From: Acidobacteriota bacterium
GTDB taxonomy: Bacteria; Acidobacteriota; Terriglobia; UBA7540
DNA length: 64,000 bases
Reading direction: 5' to 3'
Assembly (NCBI GenBank): GCA_004298155.1
Contig: SCRD01000011.1
Location: 1 to 64,000, forward strand
In this document: piece by piece, positions 1 through 9,040 of the stretch
How positions within the stretch are numbered: position 1 is the first letter of the stretch
How the letters are laid out: each line of letters starts with the position of its first letter
The notes under the pieces: generated by a model
Database searches by the model: none
Seen by the model: the letters and a program-made list of their open reading frames with translations, nothing else
What the model was told of the DNA's origin: nothing
Position numbers and translations under genes: made by a program

Positions 1-193
1 TTATTTCCGGACGACGGACGTGACGGGAGTGGCGACGCTGCCGGCGGGAACGGAGATGGTGATGCCGGGCGACAACGTGAGCATGGAGATCGAGCTGATT
101 ACGCCCATCGCCATGGAGAAGGGGCTGCGGTTCGCCATCCGCGAGGGCGGCCATACCGTCGGCGCCGGCTCCGTAACCGAAGTTATTCAATAA
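1..193 (+). CDS. tuf: Elongation factor Tu, C-terminal end (partial)
   Basis: The frame beginning at base 2 gives the last 63 residues of EF-Tu, the GTPase that brings aminoacyl-tRNA to the ribosome. The domain III end is recognisable: [13 protein letters not shown], then [21 protein letters not shown], closing at TAA 191-193. The 5' part lies outside the window. rpsJ starts 10 bases downstream, the usual tuf-rpsJ junction of the str/S10 clusters, so the two are probably co-transcribed. Confidence 0.97.
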   Translation, partial: YFRTTDVTGVATLPAGTEMVMPGDNVSMEIELITPIAMEKGLRFAIREGGHTVGAGSVTEVIQ

Positions 194-203
194 GTGAGAG
201 AAA

Positions 204-533
204 ATGCTCCATCAGAAAATTAGAATTCGTCTGAAGGCTTACGATCATCGGGTTCTGGACCAGTCGGCGGCGGATATTGTTTCAACCGCCAAGCGGTCTG
301 GAGCGCAGGTGGCGGGACCTGTTCCGCTGCCCACGGTGAAGAACAAGTATTGCGTTCTTCGCTCGCCCCACTCGGACAAGAAGTCACGCGAGCAGTTTGA
401 AATCCGGACCCATAAACGGCTGGTGGACATTCTGGAGCCGACAGCGCAGACGATCGATGCACTGACGAAACTGGATCTTCCTGCCGGCGTGGACATCGAA
501 ATCAAAGCATTCGGGAAGGAGCACGCGAAGTAG
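204..533 (+). CDS. rpsJ: 30S ribosomal protein S10
   Basis: S10 is a 30S head protein (also NusE, the antitermination factor partner of NusB). The 109-residue product has the family pattern from [15 protein letters not shown] through PLPT and the [19 protein letters not shown] segment. ATG at 204 follows a short GAGAG Shine-Dalgarno-like stretch. It is slightly longer than the usual 102-105 residues because of a short C-terminal tail. It is the first gene of the S10 operon here and is followed by rplC. Confidence 0.97.
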   Translation: MLHQKIRIRLKAYDHRVLDQSAADIVSTAKRSGAQVAGPVPLPTVKNKYCVLRSPHSDKKSREQFEIRTHKRLVDILEPTAQTIDALTKLDLPAGVDIEIKAFGKEHAK

Positions 534-589
534 TTGCATTTCCGGGCCGCATCCGGCCCGATGGCAATTGCGGTTGCGGCGAAGTCATT

Positions 590-1231
590 ATGCTGAAGGC
601 GATTCTGGGTAAGAAGCTGGGCATGACAGAGGTTTTCGGGGCAAACGGCGACGTTGTTCCCGTGACGGTCCTCAAGGCGGGTCCCTGCGTTGTGATCCAG
701 CGGAAGACCTCAGCAAGAGACGGGTATGACGCGGCCCAGATCGGCCTGGTGGAGGTCCCGCCCCCACGGCGGTTCACGAAGCCGCAGGAAGGCCACTTTA
801 AGAGCGCTGGCGCCAACCCGGCCCGCTTTCTGCGGGAAGTGCGGCTGGATGAGGAATCCGGAGATGTCAAGGTTGGCGATAAAGTTCTTGCGGATATCTT
901 TGCGGCCAACGACACAGTGGACGTGATTGGTACCTCGAAGGGGCGGGGCTTTGCCGGATTTCACAAGCGGCATCACTTTGGCGGAGGCGGCGGGGCGCAC
1001 GGATCGATGTTCCATCGCGCACCGGGGTCTATCGGATCGTCCTCATACCCTTCCCGGGTTTTCAAGGGTATGCGCGCGGCGGGGCACATGGGCTTCAGCC
1101 GTGTCACGGTGCGGAACCTTCGCGTCGTGCGGGTTCTGGCGGAAGATAACGCGATTCTGGTGGAGGGCGCAGTTCCGGGCCCCGACGGCGGCTATGTCAT
1201 GGTTCGAAAGGCAAGAGCCCCCCACAAGTAG
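590..1231 (+). CDS. rplC: 50S ribosomal protein L3
   Basis: L3 is an early-assembly 23S rRNA binding protein near the peptidyl transferase centre. The 213-residue product opens with the diagnostic [11 protein letters not shown] and contains the conserved loop region [17 protein letters not shown] followed by [13 protein letters not shown] and the [10 protein letters not shown] stretch. Length is normal for the family. The 56-base gap to rpsJ and the short gap to rplD fit one operon. Confidence 0.97.
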   Translation: MLKAILGKKLGMTEVFGANGDVVPVTVLKAGPCVVIQRKTSARDGYDAAQIGLVEVPPPRRFTKPQEGHFKSAGANPARFLREVRLDEESGDVKVGDKVLADIFAANDTVDVIGTSKGRGFAGFHKRHHFGGGGGAHGSMFHRAPGSIGSSSYPSRVFKGMRAAGHMGFSRVTVRNLRVVRVLAEDNAILVEGAVPGPDGGYVMVRKARAPHK

Positions 1232-1267
1232 GTTTTGGAAGGACCGCGGGTAAAAGAGAGTCAGCAC

Positions 1268-1891
1268 ATGGCAACAGTGGAAGTAAGGAATATTGAAGGC
1301 GCGAAGGTCAGAGATTTTGAGCTCGCGGATGAGGTGTTCGCTGCCAAGCCAAACGGCAGCCTGCTCTGGGAGGCGACCAGAGCTTATCTGGCCGGCCAGC
1401 GGCGAGGCACGCACTCAACCAAGAGCAGGGGAGAGGTTTCCGGCGGAGGCAAGAAACCCTGGCGGCAAAAGGGGACCGGACGGGCACGCGTCGGCAGTAT
1501 ACGAAGCAGCCTGTGGCGCCATGGTTCGATCGCTCATGGCCCTGTGCCGCGCGATTATTCGATCCAGCTCCCGAAGAGGGTTCTGGCTGGCGCCCTGCGC
1601 TCGGCCCTGGCGGCAAAATTCCAGGAAAATAAAATGACCGTGGTGGATCGCCTGAGCCTAGCAGAGCCTAAGACGAAGTCTTTTGTCGCAGTACTCGGCA
1701 AGCTGAAAGTTGGGCCTGGAACGCTGGTTGTGAATGACACGCGGGACCGGAACCTGGAGTTATCTTCCCGGAATGTCGCGGGATGTGCTCTGGTGCGCCA
1801 TCACGACGTTCACGCATTCCACATCCTCAGCCACGACCAACTGCTGATTTCCGAAGGAGCGTTGACGAGACTGCAGGAGGCTTTGCGATGA
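1268..1891 (+). CDS. rplD: 50S ribosomal protein L4
   Basis: L4 lines the exit tunnel and in some bacteria represses its own S10 operon. I start it at ATG 1268 (MATVEVRN), preceded by AAGAGAG, although the frame is open further upstream. The 207-residue product shows the tunnel-loop signature: TKSRGEVSGGGKKPWRQKG, then GTGRARVGSIRSSLWRHGS. The C-terminal part has the usual VVND...NVAG.V.HDVHAFHIL pattern. Its TGA overlaps the ATG of rplW, so the two genes are translationally coupled. Confidence 0.96.
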   Translation: MATVEVRNIEGAKVRDFELADEVFAAKPNGSLLWEATRAYLAGQRRGTHSTKSRGEVSGGGKKPWRQKGTGRARVGSIRSSLWRHGSIAHGPVPRDYSIQLPKRVLAGALRSALAAKFQENKMTVVDRLSLAEPKTKSFVAVLGKLKVGPGTLVVNDTRDRNLELSSRNVAGCALVRHHDVHAFHILSHDQLLISEGALTRLQEALR

Positions 1892-2193
1892 AGAAGACAG
1901 GCCACCAGATACTTCGCAAACCGGTTATTACCGAGAAGAGCGTTAATTTGAAAGATGCTTCGCGGACCCTGTGCTTTCAGGTTGACCGTGAGGCCAACAA
2001 GAACGAGATCAGGCAGGCTGTTGAAGAGATGTTTGTGGAGCTTCGCAACAAAATCGAGTCGGTCCATACGGCATCGTTCCGTGGGAAATTGCGGCGGCGC
2101 GGGTGGACCAGCGGACGGCGGCCGGACTGGAAAAAGGCTTACGTCAAATTGAAAGAGGGGACCCGCGTTCCTGAGTACGCAGAGACCGTGTAA
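1888..2193 (+). CDS. rplW: 50S ribosomal protein L23
   Basis: L23 sits at the tunnel exit and docks trigger factor and SRP. The start is ATG 1888, inside an ATGA overlap with rplD and preceded by GCAGGAGG, giving 101 residues; the same frame is open further upstream but without a better start. Family features are [11 protein letters not shown] near the N-terminus, the [20 protein letters not shown] helix and a basic [23 protein letters not shown] loop. Length is normal. Confidence 0.96.
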   Translation: MKKTGHQILRKPVITEKSVNLKDASRTLCFQVDREANKNEIRQAVEEMFVELRNKIESVHTASFRGKLRRRGWTSGRRPDWKKAYVKLKEGTRVPEYAETV

Positions 2194-2222
2194 AAAGTTG
2201 CTGCAAGAGTGGGCGGAAGAAC

Positions 2223-3050
2223 ATGGGAATCAAGACCTACAGGCCGTACACAAAAACACGAAGGTATCAGACCGGATCCAGCTTTGAAGAGCTGACGGCC
2301 TCGAAACCTCATAAGCCGCTACTGGAACCGAAAGACCGTATCTCCGGGCGCAACAACCAGGGGAGGATTACGATCTGGCGCCGGGGCGGAGGGCACAAGC
2401 GGCACTATCGGGTGATCGACTTTAAGAGGGATAAGGTTGGGATAGCAGCACGAGTAGCAACAATCGAATACGATCCAAACCGGTCGGCGTTTATCGCGTT
2501 GCTGCATTACGTGGATGGTGATAAGCGTTATATTCTTTACCCACAGGGGCTGAAGGTGGGTGACCAGGTTGTGGCAGGCCCGGAGGCCGACATCGTCGTA
2601 GGCAATTCGTTGCCCTTGAAGAACATCCCTCTTGGGACCACAGTTCATAACCTGGAGCTACGTCCGGGCAAAGGCGGACAGCTTGTCCGGAGCGCCGGTG
2701 GCAGCGCTCAGGTCGTGGCCAAGGAAGGCGATTATGCTCAGGTCCGTCTCCCATCCGGCGAAGTTCGGCGCCTGCACATTGATTGTGTGGCTACCATCGG
2801 CCAGGTGGGTAACCTCGATCACGAAAATATCACCATCGGTAAAGCCGGGCGCCAACGCTGGAAGGGGATACGGCCCACGGTTCGCGGAGTGGCCATGAAT
2901 CCGGTTGATCATCCGCTTGGCGGGGGAGAGGGAAAAACTTCCGGCGGGCGACACCCTGTAACGCCCTGGGGTAAGCCCACACGGGGATACAAGACGCGTC
3001 AAAACAAGCGGACCGATAGCTTTATTGTCAGGCGACGCGAGAAGAAATAG
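2223..3050 (+). CDS. rplB: 50S ribosomal protein L2
   Basis: L2 is the largest primary 23S rRNA binder and is needed for subunit joining and peptidyl transfer. The 275-residue product begins [14 protein letters not shown] and has the N-terminal [19 protein letters not shown] motif. The C-terminal segment has the conserved [18 protein letters not shown] with the essential histidine, then [21 protein letters not shown] 2223 follows GGCGGAAGA. Length is typical. rpsS starts 10 bases after the stop. Confidence 0.97.
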   Translation: MGIKTYRPYTKTRRYQTGSSFEELTASKPHKPLLEPKDRISGRNNQGRITIWRRGGGHKRHYRVIDFKRDKVGIAARVATIEYDPNRSAFIALLHYVDGDKRYILYPQGLKVGDQVVAGPEADIVVGNSLPLKNIPLGTTVHNLELRPGKGGQLVRSAGGSAQVVAKEGDYAQVRLPSGEVRRLHIDCVATIGQVGNLDHENITIGKAGRQRWKGIRPTVRGVAMNPVDHPLGGGEGKTSGGRHPVTPWGKPTRGYKTRQNKRTDSFIVRRREKK

Positions 3051-3060
3051 GGAGGAAAGG

Positions 3061-3366
3061 TTGTCAAGATCGCTAAAAAAAGGACCCTTTGTGGATGACC
3101 ACCTCGTCAAGAAAATTGAGCTGCTCAACCGGCGGTTCGAAAAGAAGGTGGTTAAAACATGGTCAAGGCGTTCAACGATCATTCCTGAAATGGTCGGGCA
3201 TACGATTGCCGTCCACAACGGGAGGAAGTTTATTCCCGTCTATGTCACGGAAAACATGGTAGGGCATAAGCTGGGTGAGTTTGCCCCCACACGTACGTTT
3301 AAGGGGCACAGCGTGAAAGCGGCGACTGAGCGCACCGCAACCCCAGCTCCCGCCCCAACAAAGTAA
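3061..3366 (+). CDS. rpsS: 30S ribosomal protein S19 (TTG start)
   Basis: S19 binds 16S rRNA in the 30S head with S13. The product shows [35 protein letters not shown] and the [14 protein letters not shown] end. No ATG fits: homology places the start at TTG 3061, directly behind GGGAGGAAAGG, giving 101 residues. The longer open frame from 3025 overlaps rplB and adds sequence that the family does not have. The C-terminus carries a short Ala/Pro/Thr extension. Confidence 0.95.
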   Translation: MSRSLKKGPFVDDHLVKKIELLNRRFEKKVVKTWSRRSTIIPEMVGHTIAVHNGRKFIPVYVTENMVGHKLGEFAPTRTFKGHSVKAATERTATPAPAPTK

Positions 3367-3403
3367 AGGGCTGGAGACACAATTTAAAAATTTGGAATTG
3401 AAA

Positions 3404-3751
3404 ATGGAAGCGACAGCAACAAGCAAGTATTTGAGAGTTTCACCCCAGAAGGCCAGGCTGGTTGTCGACTTGGTTCGCGGGCAGGGCGTCAACGCGGCGC
3501 TCGATACCCTCCGCTTTACCAAGAAGCGTGTGGCGCAGGAAGTGCTCAAGGTCCTTCAGGCGGCAATTGCCAATGCCGAGCAGAAGTCGGATTCGGTGGA
3601 CGTTGATGAATTGGTGGTTTCGAAGGCATATGTGAATGAAGGCCCGCGAATGAAGCGTATCCGGCCGGCTCCGATGGGCCGTGCTTATCGTTACCAGCGG
3701 CGGATGAGCCACATCACCCTGGTAGTTAAATCGCCGGAATCGAAAGAGTAA
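3404..3751 (+). CDS. rplV: 50S ribosomal protein L22
   Basis: L22 has a beta-hairpin that reaches into the exit tunnel and is a site of macrolide resistance. ATG 3404 gives 115 residues beginning MEATATSKYLRVSPQKARLV, which aligns with the family start; an in-frame TTG at 3392 is possible but less likely. The C-terminal hairpin GPRMKRIRPAPMGRAYRYQRR is intact, with the normal bulky and basic residues of the tunnel tip. Confidence 0.95.
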   Translation: MEATATSKYLRVSPQKARLVVDLVRGQGVNAALDTLRFTKKRVAQEVLKVLQAAIANAEQKSDSVDVDELVVSKAYVNEGPRMKRIRPAPMGRAYRYQRRMSHITLVVKSPESKE

Positions 3752-3833
3752 TGCCAGGGAGCGCCGGTCCGCCGTCTCCGGCAGGATGGCGTGGAGGACA
3801 GAGCAATCGAGGGATTGACTGAGGAGGTTGTTG

Positions 3834-4514
3834 GTGGGTCAAAAAGTTCATCCATACGGATTTCGCCTTGGAAACATCAAGACATGGAAGTCGCGATGGT
3901 TTGCGAAAAAGGGTTATGCGGACCTGCTGCATGAAGATTTGAAGCTGAAGCGGCAGCTCAAGGCCCAGCTCAAAAGCGCCGGCGTTTCCTCGATTGAAGT
4001 GGAGCGCCCGGGCAACAAGCTGAAGATTTCAATTCATACGGCGCGGCCCGGCATCATCATCGGGCGAAAAGGAGCGGAAATTGACCGCCTGCGCCAGGAA
4101 GTCCAAAGAAGGACGGGCCGAGAGGTGCTGCCGATTAACATCCAGGAAGTTCACCGCCCTGAGCTAAATGCCCAGCTGGTAGCAGAGTCGATTGCCCTGC
4201 AGCTTGAAAAACGCGTGGCCTTCCGGCGCGCAATGCGAAAGGCCGTGGACTCCGCGCTGCGTTTTGGGTGCAAGGGGATTAAGGTCAGGGTTGGCGGGCG
4301 GCTGAACGGCGCGGAAATTGCCCGGACGGAATGGTACCTGCAAGGAAGGCTTCCTCTGCATACGCTGCGGGCAGACATCGATTACGGACTGGCGGAAGCC
4401 AGAACCACTTACGGAGTGATTGGCGTCAAATGCTGGATTTACAATGGCGAAATTCTTGAGCAGCGGCGCCGACCGATGCCAAAGGCTGAGGGTATTGAGG
4501 CTCCGGTTGCCTGA
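3834..4514 (+). CDS. rpsC: 30S ribosomal protein S3 (GTG start)
   Basis: S3 forms part of the mRNA entry channel with S4 and S5. Homology ([13 protein letters not shown]) places the start at GTG 3834, six bases after the strong Shine-Dalgarno GAGGAGG (3821-3827); two TTG codons at 3828 and 3831 are the alternatives. The 226-residue protein has the KH domain signature [15 protein letters not shown] and the C-terminal [17 protein letters not shown] motif. Length is typical for bacteria. Confidence 0.95.
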   Translation: MGQKVHPYGFRLGNIKTWKSRWFAKKGYADLLHEDLKLKRQLKAQLKSAGVSSIEVERPGNKLKISIHTARPGIIIGRKGAEIDRLRQEVQRRTGREVLPINIQEVHRPELNAQLVAESIALQLEKRVAFRRAMRKAVDSALRFGCKGIKVRVGGRLNGAEIARTEWYLQGRLPLHTLRADIDYGLAEARTTYGVIGVKCWIYNGEILEQRRRPMPKAEGIEAPVA

Positions 4515-4558
4515 GCCCAGCCGGTGGCGGGATATACGGAATTTAAGGTGAATGACTT

Positions 4559-4978
4559 ATGTTGATGCCGAGCAAGGTAAAATTCCGGAAGCAGCAGCGA
4601 GGCCGGATGTTTGGAAAGGCGTGGCGGGGCTCCACGGTTTCCTTTGGTGATTATGGACTGAAGGTTCTTGAGGCGGGATGGATTACAGACCGCCAGATCG
4701 AAGCCAGCCGCGTGGCTGTCATGCGCTTTGTTAAGCGCGGTGGAAAATTGTGGATTCGCGTTTTTCCCGATAAGCCGGTGACCAAGAAACCTGCGGAAAC
4801 CCGTATGGGCAAAGGGAAGGGCGCCCCGGAATTCTGGGTTGCGGTTGTGAAACCCGGCCGTATCCTGTTTGAGATGGAAGGTGTAACGGAGGCCGAAGCC
4901 CGCCGGGCTTTCCGGCTGGCCGGCGACAAGCTCCCCCTGCCGACACGGTTTGTAACCCGGCTGGAAACGATACATTGA
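4559..4978 (+). CDS. rplP: 50S ribosomal protein L16
   Basis: L16 helps position A-site tRNA and organise 23S rRNA. The 139-residue product starts [17 protein letters not shown], which is the family pattern, and continues with [29 protein letters not shown] and [17 protein letters not shown]. The hydroxylated or invariant Arg region (RMGKGKG) is present. It precedes rpmC by 21 bases in the same direction. Confidence 0.97.
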   Translation: MLMPSKVKFRKQQRGRMFGKAWRGSTVSFGDYGLKVLEAGWITDRQIEASRVAVMRFVKRGGKLWIRVFPDKPVTKKPAETRMGKGKGAPEFWVAVVKPGRILFEMEGVTEAEARRAFRLAGDKLPLPTRFVTRLETIH

Positions 4979-4999
4979 TCAGGCGAAGGAGTCCAGGGC

Positions 5000-5242
5000 G
5001 TGAAACTCGAAAAAGACAAGAAGTGGAAATGGCCCGCCGAAAACATGCGGGAGTGGACGGACGGGGAGCTTGAAACCAATCGAGTCCAATTCGGCCAGCA
5101 GCTGTTGAAGCTACGGTTCCAGTTGTTGGGCGGGCAAGGTGACGTTCTGCCCGTCATGCGCCAGCTTCGGAAAGGGATTGCCCGGGTCCAGACGGTGCAA
5201 CGGGAGCGGGACCTGAAGTTGAGCGCTCAGGAAAAATCCTGA
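5000..5242 (+). CDS. rpmC: 50S ribosomal protein L29 (GTG start)
   Basis: L29 is a small two-helix protein beside L23 at the tunnel exit. GTG 5000, behind GAAGGAGTCC, gives 80 residues. The core pattern is M-R-E-W-T-D-G-E-L (for the usual LR.LS.EEL) followed by [12 protein letters not shown] and a C-terminal [15 protein letters not shown]. The N-terminus is about 10 residues longer than average and lysine-rich. Position between rplP and rpsQ confirms the call. Confidence 0.93.
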   Translation: MKLEKDKKWKWPAENMREWTDGELETNRVQFGQQLLKLRFQLLGGQGDVLPVMRQLRKGIARVQTVQRERDLKLSAQEKS

Positions 5243-5282
5243 GATCTTTATAGCGACGGCGTAGAAACAAGGACGATGGGCA

Positions 5283-5567
5283 ATGTTGAATAAGACGCGA
5301 CAGCAAAAAATCGGGGTGGTCAGCAGCAGCAAAATGCAGAAGACCATCGTGGTGACAGTGGATCGAAGAATCATGCATCCTCTGTACAAGAAGGTCACTC
5401 GGAAATCGAAGCGGTTTCTGGTACACGACGAGAGGGGCGAGTGTCAGCCTGGCGACACGGTGCGGATTGAGGAAACCCGTCCGCTCAGCCGCCTGAAACG
5501 CTGGCGGGTCGTGGAGGTTATGTCCAAGGCCGTCCAGGTCGGCCAGTTGCCGGAGGAGAATGCATGA
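5283..5567 (+). CDS. rpsQ: 30S ribosomal protein S17
   Basis: S17 is an OB-fold primary 16S rRNA binder. The 94-residue product has the conserved [35 protein letters not shown], and [23 protein letters not shown] segments. ATG 5283 follows AAGGACGATGGGCA. Its TGA overlaps the rplN ATG by four bases, so the S10 and spc groups are joined without a break here, as in many bacteria outside the Enterobacteria. Confidence 0.97.
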   Translation: MLNKTRQQKIGVVSSSKMQKTIVVTVDRRIMHPLYKKVTRKSKRFLVHDERGECQPGDTVRIEETRPLSRLKRWRVVEVMSKAVQVGQLPEENA

Positions 5568-5932
5568 TTGGGATGCGCACTATTTTGCAGGTAGCCGATA
5601 ATTCCGGCGCCCGCAAACTTTCCTGTATCCTGCCGCTTGGCGGAAGCGTCGGGTTGCAGGCCGGGCTGGGCGACGTGATCACGGCGTCTGTGAAGGAAGC
5701 TGTGCCGGAAAGCCCCGTCCCTAAGGGAAAGGTTGTAAAAGCGGTGGTTGTTCGAATGCGGAAAGAGCAGCGGCGGCGGGACGGCAGTTACATACGGTTT
5801 GATGAAAACGCGGCTGTGCTGATCAACGACGCTGGCGAGCCCGTGGGAACGCGTGTTTTCGGGCCCGTGGCTCGGGAACTTCGCGAGAAAAAGTTCCTAA
5901 AGATTGTTTCCCTTGCTCCGGAGGTTTTGTAA
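5564..5932 (+). CDS. rplN: 50S ribosomal protein L14
   Basis: L14 forms an intersubunit bridge and binds the silencing factor RsfS. The 122-residue protein starts [22 protein letters not shown], the canonical L14 opening, and keeps [32 protein letters not shown] and [13 protein letters not shown]. The start overlaps rpsQ by four bases, and its stop overlaps the rplX ATG by one base (TAATG), so translation is coupled in both directions. Confidence 0.98.
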   Translation: MIGMRTILQVADNSGARKLSCILPLGGSVGLQAGLGDVITASVKEAVPESPVPKGKVVKAVVVRMRKEQRRRDGSYIRFDENAAVLINDAGEPVGTRVFGPVARELREKKFLKIVSLAPEVL

Positions 5933-6267
5933 TGGGAGTAGCGCTGGATATCCGAAAGAACGATCAGGTCCAGGTTATTGCCGGGCGCGATAAAGGGAAG
6001 ACGGGGCGCGTGTTGAGCGTATTACCGCGTAAGGGCCAGGTTTTTGTGGAACACGCCAACATGATCAAGCGCCATACCCGGCCGAACCCTTCCAAGCAAA
6101 TCCGGGGCGGAATACTGGAAAAGGAAGGCCCGATTCATGTGTCGAACGTGGCTCTTCTCTGTACCGAATGTGGTCCTACAAGGGTCCGCCATCAGCGCAT
6201 GGCAGGAGGCGAGAAAGGCAAGAAGGTTCGCCAGTGCACCAAGTGCGGAAAGGTGCTTGACACTTAA
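5932..6267 (+). CDS. rplX: 50S ribosomal protein L24, zinc-ribbon form
   Basis: L24 is an assembly initiator protein with a KOW domain. The 111-residue product has IRKNDQVQVIAGRDKGKTGRV (KOW) and the HANMIKRHTRPNP loop. The C-terminal half has two Cys pairs, C-T-E-C and C-T-K-C, spaced to hold one zinc ion; this zinc-binding version is common outside the Gammaproteobacteria. Start at 5932 in a TAATG overlap with rplN. Confidence 0.97.
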   Translation: MGVALDIRKNDQVQVIAGRDKGKTGRVLSVLPRKGQVFVEHANMIKRHTRPNPSKQIRGGILEKEGPIHVSNVALLCTECGPTRVRHQRMAGGEKGKKVRQCTKCGKVLDT

Positions 6268-6289
6268 AGACTGAGGAATACCAGCGATT

Positions 6290-6886
6290 ATGGCAGCGCG
6301 ACTAAAGAAAAAGTATCAGTCGGAAGTGCTTCCGGCGTTGATGGAAGAGTTCAAATATCCAAACCGCATGGCGGCGCCCCGGCTGAACAAGATTGTAGTG
6401 AACATGGGATTGGGCGAGGCCATCCAGAATGTCAAAATTCTGGACGCTGCCACGCGCGAGCTCGGACAAGTGGCCGGCCAGAAGCCAGTGGTGACGCGAG
6501 CGAGGAAGTCCATCGCGAATTTCAAGCTGCGCAAGAATATGCCGATCGGGGCCATGGTGACGCTGCGGGGTGACCGGATGTACGAGTTCTTCGATCGTCT
6601 GGTGAATGTGGCTCTTCCCCGGGTGCGTGACTTCCGCGGCCTTTCTACAAAGGCGTTTGATGGCAGGGGCAGTTATACCCTGGGGCTGCGTGACCAGTTG
6701 GTCTTTCCTGAAGTGGAGTACGGAAAGATTGAGAAGGTCAAGGGGATGAATATTTCCATTGTTACCGACGCGCGAAGCGACGCGGAGGCGCTGGCCCTGC
6801 TGAAACATCTTGGCATGCCGTTCCGGGTCGAGGCCCAACGCCGCCAGGCTGCGCAGGAAGATTTGAAAGAGCAGGCAGGAGGTTAA
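6290..6886 (+). CDS. rplE: 50S ribosomal protein L5
   Basis: L5 binds 5S rRNA and contacts P-site tRNA. The 198-residue product contains [39 protein letters not shown], the [18 protein letters not shown] stretch and [21 protein letters not shown]. It is about 15-20 residues longer than the 179-residue norm, with the extra part at the C-terminus ([15 protein letters not shown]). A GAGGAATACC motif precedes the ATG at 6290. Confidence 0.97.
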   Translation: MAARLKKKYQSEVLPALMEEFKYPNRMAAPRLNKIVVNMGLGEAIQNVKILDAATRELGQVAGQKPVVTRARKSIANFKLRKNMPIGAMVTLRGDRMYEFFDRLVNVALPRVRDFRGLSTKAFDGRGSYTLGLRDQLVFPEVEYGKIEKVKGMNISIVTDARSDAEALALLKHLGMPFRVEAQRRQAAQEDLKEQAGG

Positions 6887-6889
6887 ACC

Positions 6890-7075
6890 GTGGCTCGTAC
6901 AAGCCAGATGGCAAAATTGGTCCGGAAGCCGAAATTCAAGATCCGTCACAGGAACCGGTGCCGCATCTGCGGTCGGCCGCGCGGCTTTCTCCGTAAGTTT
7001 GAGATGTGCCGTATCTGCTTCCGCAAGCTTGCTTTGCAGGGAGATATCCCTGGCGTCGTAAAGTCGAGTTGGTAG
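6890..7075 (+). CDS. rpsN: 30S ribosomal protein S14, type Z (GTG start)
   Basis: S14 is a 30S head protein. The 61-residue short form with C-R-I-C near residues 24-27 and C-R-I-C near residues 43-46 makes it the zinc-binding type Z rather than the long zinc-free type. The end [11 protein letters not shown] is the family C-terminus. GTG 6890 is preceded by GCAGGAGGT. A perfect 8-bp hairpin lies just downstream before rpsH (7089-7115). Confidence 0.96.
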   Translation: MARTSQMAKLVRKPKFKIRHRNRCRICGRPRGFLRKFEMCRICFRKLALQGDIPGVVKSSW

Positions 7076-7088
7076 TTGGATAAAACGA

Positions 7089-7115
7089 TCGCAGCTGGAA
7101 GGAACGAAGCTGCGA
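7089..7115 (+). promoter_or_regulatory. Hairpin between rpsN and rpsH
   Basis: TCGCAGCT (7089-7096) and AGCTGCGA (7108-7115) are perfect 8-base complements around an 11-base loop rich in purines, ending 24 bases before the rpsH ATG. There is no T-run after it, so it is not a classical terminator. It could be an mRNA control or processing site; the S8 protein encoded next is a known translational repressor of the spc operon in E. coli, but no S8-site homology is claimed here. Confidence 0.5.
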
Positions 7116-7139
7116 CGCATCAAGTGAATCAGGAGCAAT

Positions 7140-7541
7140 ATGTCTGCTGTCTCTGATCCAGTCGCTGACATGCTGACGCGAATTCGCAATGGGCTTCGTG
7201 CACGGCATCAACGCGTGGATATGCCGTCCTCAAAATTGAAAATCGAGATTGCCCGGGTACTAAAGGATGAGGGGTACATCAGCAACTACAAGGTTTCGGA
7301 AGAGAAGAAAAAGCAAACCTTGCGAGTTTTCCTTCGATATGCGCCAGATGGCTCCAGCGTGATCACAAGGATCGGCCGGGTTTCGAGGCCTGGTCGCCGC
7401 GTTTACGTTGGGTCCGGCGAAGTTCCAAAGGTCCTTGGCGGGTTGGGTGTGAATATTCTGACGACACCCCAGGGTGTGATGACCGGCAAAGCGGCCCGCC
7501 GTGTAAAAGTGGGCGGTGAAATTCTCTGTAGCGTGGAGTAG
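7140..7541 (+). CDS. rpsH: 30S ribosomal protein S8
   Basis: S8 binds the central domain of 16S rRNA and in E. coli represses the spc operon. The 133-residue protein starts MSAVSDPVADMLTRIRNG, typical of the family, and ends with LGGLGVNILTTPQGVMTGKAARR and GGEILCSVE; the S-T-x-x-G-V-x-T pattern here reads T-T-P-Q-G-V-M-T. ATG 7140 follows TCAGGAGCAAT. Length is normal. Confidence 0.97.
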   Translation: MSAVSDPVADMLTRIRNGLRARHQRVDMPSSKLKIEIARVLKDEGYISNYKVSEEKKKQTLRVFLRYAPDGSSVITRIGRVSRPGRRVYVGSGEVPKVLGGLGVNILTTPQGVMTGKAARRVKVGGEILCSVE

Positions 7542-7569
7542 ACCCGGACTTCGGGCAAGGCTGAGGTTT

Positions 7570-8115
7570 ATGTCAAGAATTGGTCGAAAACCGATCGTGG
7601 TTCCGTCCGGCGTGACGGTCCAGGCGGAGGCAAATCTTGTGACCGTCAAGGGCCCAAAAGGTATTCTGAGCATCCCTCTTCCCCACGGGATTCGGCTGGA
7701 GAAGCAGGATGGGACATATCTGGCCCAGATGGAGAACGAAGACCATGTCGCTCTGCGCGGACTGGTTCGTGCTGAGGTCGCGAACGCCGTAGAAGGCGTG
7801 AGTAAAGGCTTTGAAAAGCACCTGGACATAGTCGGAATTGGTTATCGCGCAGAGGTAAGCGGCAAGTCGGTTGTGTTGGCGCTGGGTTACTCCCACCCGG
7901 TTGACTTCCCGATTCCGGAAGGAATTTCCGTCAGCGTTGAAAAGCAGACTCATCTGATTATCAAGGGAGTTAGCGCCCGCCTGGTGGGGCAAACCGCGGC
8001 CAGGATTCGCGGCTTGCGCCCTCCCGATCCATACAAGAACAAAGGGGTTCGTTACACCGGCGAGCGGCTGAAGAAGAAAGTTGGCAAGGCGGCTGCGGGA
8101 GCCACCAAGGCCTAG
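7570..8115 (+). CDS. rplF: 50S ribosomal protein L6
   Basis: L6 has two tandem repeats of one fold and sits near the factor-binding site. ATG 7570 gives MSRIGRKPIVVPSGV and 181 residues; the frame is open upstream into rpsH, but the family start is clear. The GYRAEVSGKSVVLALGYSHPVDFPIP segment and the C-terminal IRGLRPPDPYKNKGVRY motif are intact. It is followed by rplR after 25 bases. Confidence 0.97.
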   Translation: MSRIGRKPIVVPSGVTVQAEANLVTVKGPKGILSIPLPHGIRLEKQDGTYLAQMENEDHVALRGLVRAEVANAVEGVSKGFEKHLDIVGIGYRAEVSGKSVVLALGYSHPVDFPIPEGISVSVEKQTHLIIKGVSARLVGQTAARIRGLRPPDPYKNKGVRYTGERLKKKVGKAAAGATKA

Positions 8116-8140
8116 GCCTCAGGAAGGAATATCAGACGGC

Positions 8141-8509
8141 ATGTTGACCCAAGTTTCAAAAAATGTTCGTCGGCAAAGGGTTCACCAGCGCATCCGGCGT
8201 CGGGTGAGGAGTGCTGTGTCCGCGCCAAGGCTTAATGTGTTTCGGTCGCTTAATCATATTTATGCCCAGATTGTTGACGACGGAAGGGGCTGTACGCTCG
8301 TGTCTGCATCGACCTGTGATGCCGAGATCCGCAAGACCCTGAAGAGCGGCGGCAATATCGCGGCGGCCAAGGTTGTTGGAAAAGCACTGGCGGAACGGGC
8401 GAAAAATATTGGAATTTCCCGGGTCGTTTTTGACCGCGGGGGTTATACCTATCACGGGCGCGTCAAAGCGCTGGCCGACGAAGCTAGGCAGAACGGCCTG
8501 ACGTTTTAA
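8141..8509 (+). CDS. rplR: 50S ribosomal protein L18
   Basis: L18 binds 5S rRNA with L5 and L25. The start is ATG 8141 (MLTQVSKNVRRQRVHQRIRR), behind CAGGAAGGAAT; the longer open frame overlaps rplF. The 122-residue product has the basic N-terminus, the LNVFRSLNHIYAQIVDD strand and the C-terminal FDRGGYTYHGRVKALADEARQNGL signature. Length and order are normal. Confidence 0.97.
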   Translation: MLTQVSKNVRRQRVHQRIRRRVRSAVSAPRLNVFRSLNHIYAQIVDDGRGCTLVSASTCDAEIRKTLKSGGNIAAAKVVGKALAERAKNIGISRVVFDRGGYTYHGRVKALADEARQNGLTF

Positions 8510-8527
8510 CGCGAAGGAGAGCGCAAT

Positions 8528-9025
8528 TTGGCTGTTGGGATTGACCCAAGTACGTTACAACTGAAGGACCAGGTTGTGTCCATCAATCGTGTCACCAAAG
8601 TGGTGAAAGGCGGAAAGAATCTTAGCTTTTCAGCATTGGTGGTTGTGGGCGACGGCAATGGCTACGTCGGTTTTGGCACCGGCAAGGCTCGAGAAGTGCC
8701 CATGGCCATCCGCAAGGGAATCGAGCTTGCGAAGAAGACATTGCACAAAGTTAACATTACTGAAACCACGATTCCGCATGCGGTAGTAGGCCATTATGGC
8801 GCGGGACGGGTCTTGTTGAAGCCGGCTGCTGCCGGTACGGGAGTGATTGCCGGAGGGCCCGTTCGTGCGGTGGTGGAGGCTGCTGGAATTCAGAACGTCC
8901 TGACCAAGTCACTGGGCACGACGAACCCGCACAATGTTGTTAAGGCCACAATGCAGGCGCTCCTCAGCCTCCGCAATACGGAGGATGTTGCCGCGTTGCG
9001 TGGTAAACCAGTGGAAGAGATTTAG
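8528..9025 (+). CDS. rpsE: 30S ribosomal protein S5 (TTG start)
   Basis: S5 shapes the mRNA entry site and decoding fidelity. TTG 8528, behind GAAGGAGAGC, starts a 165-residue protein. It has the double-stranded RNA-binding part ([28 protein letters not shown], then [17 protein letters not shown]) and the C-terminal [24 protein letters not shown] motif. No ATG in frame fits the family start, so TTG is the best choice. Confidence 0.96.
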   Translation: MAVGIDPSTLQLKDQVVSINRVTKVVKGGKNLSFSALVVVGDGNGYVGFGTGKAREVPMAIRKGIELAKKTLHKVNITETTIPHAVVGHYGAGRVLLKPAAAGTGVIAGGPVRAVVEAAGIQNVLTKSLGTTNPHNVVKATMQALLSLRNTEDVAALRGKPVEEI

Positions 9026-9040
9026 GGGGGCTGAAGGACC

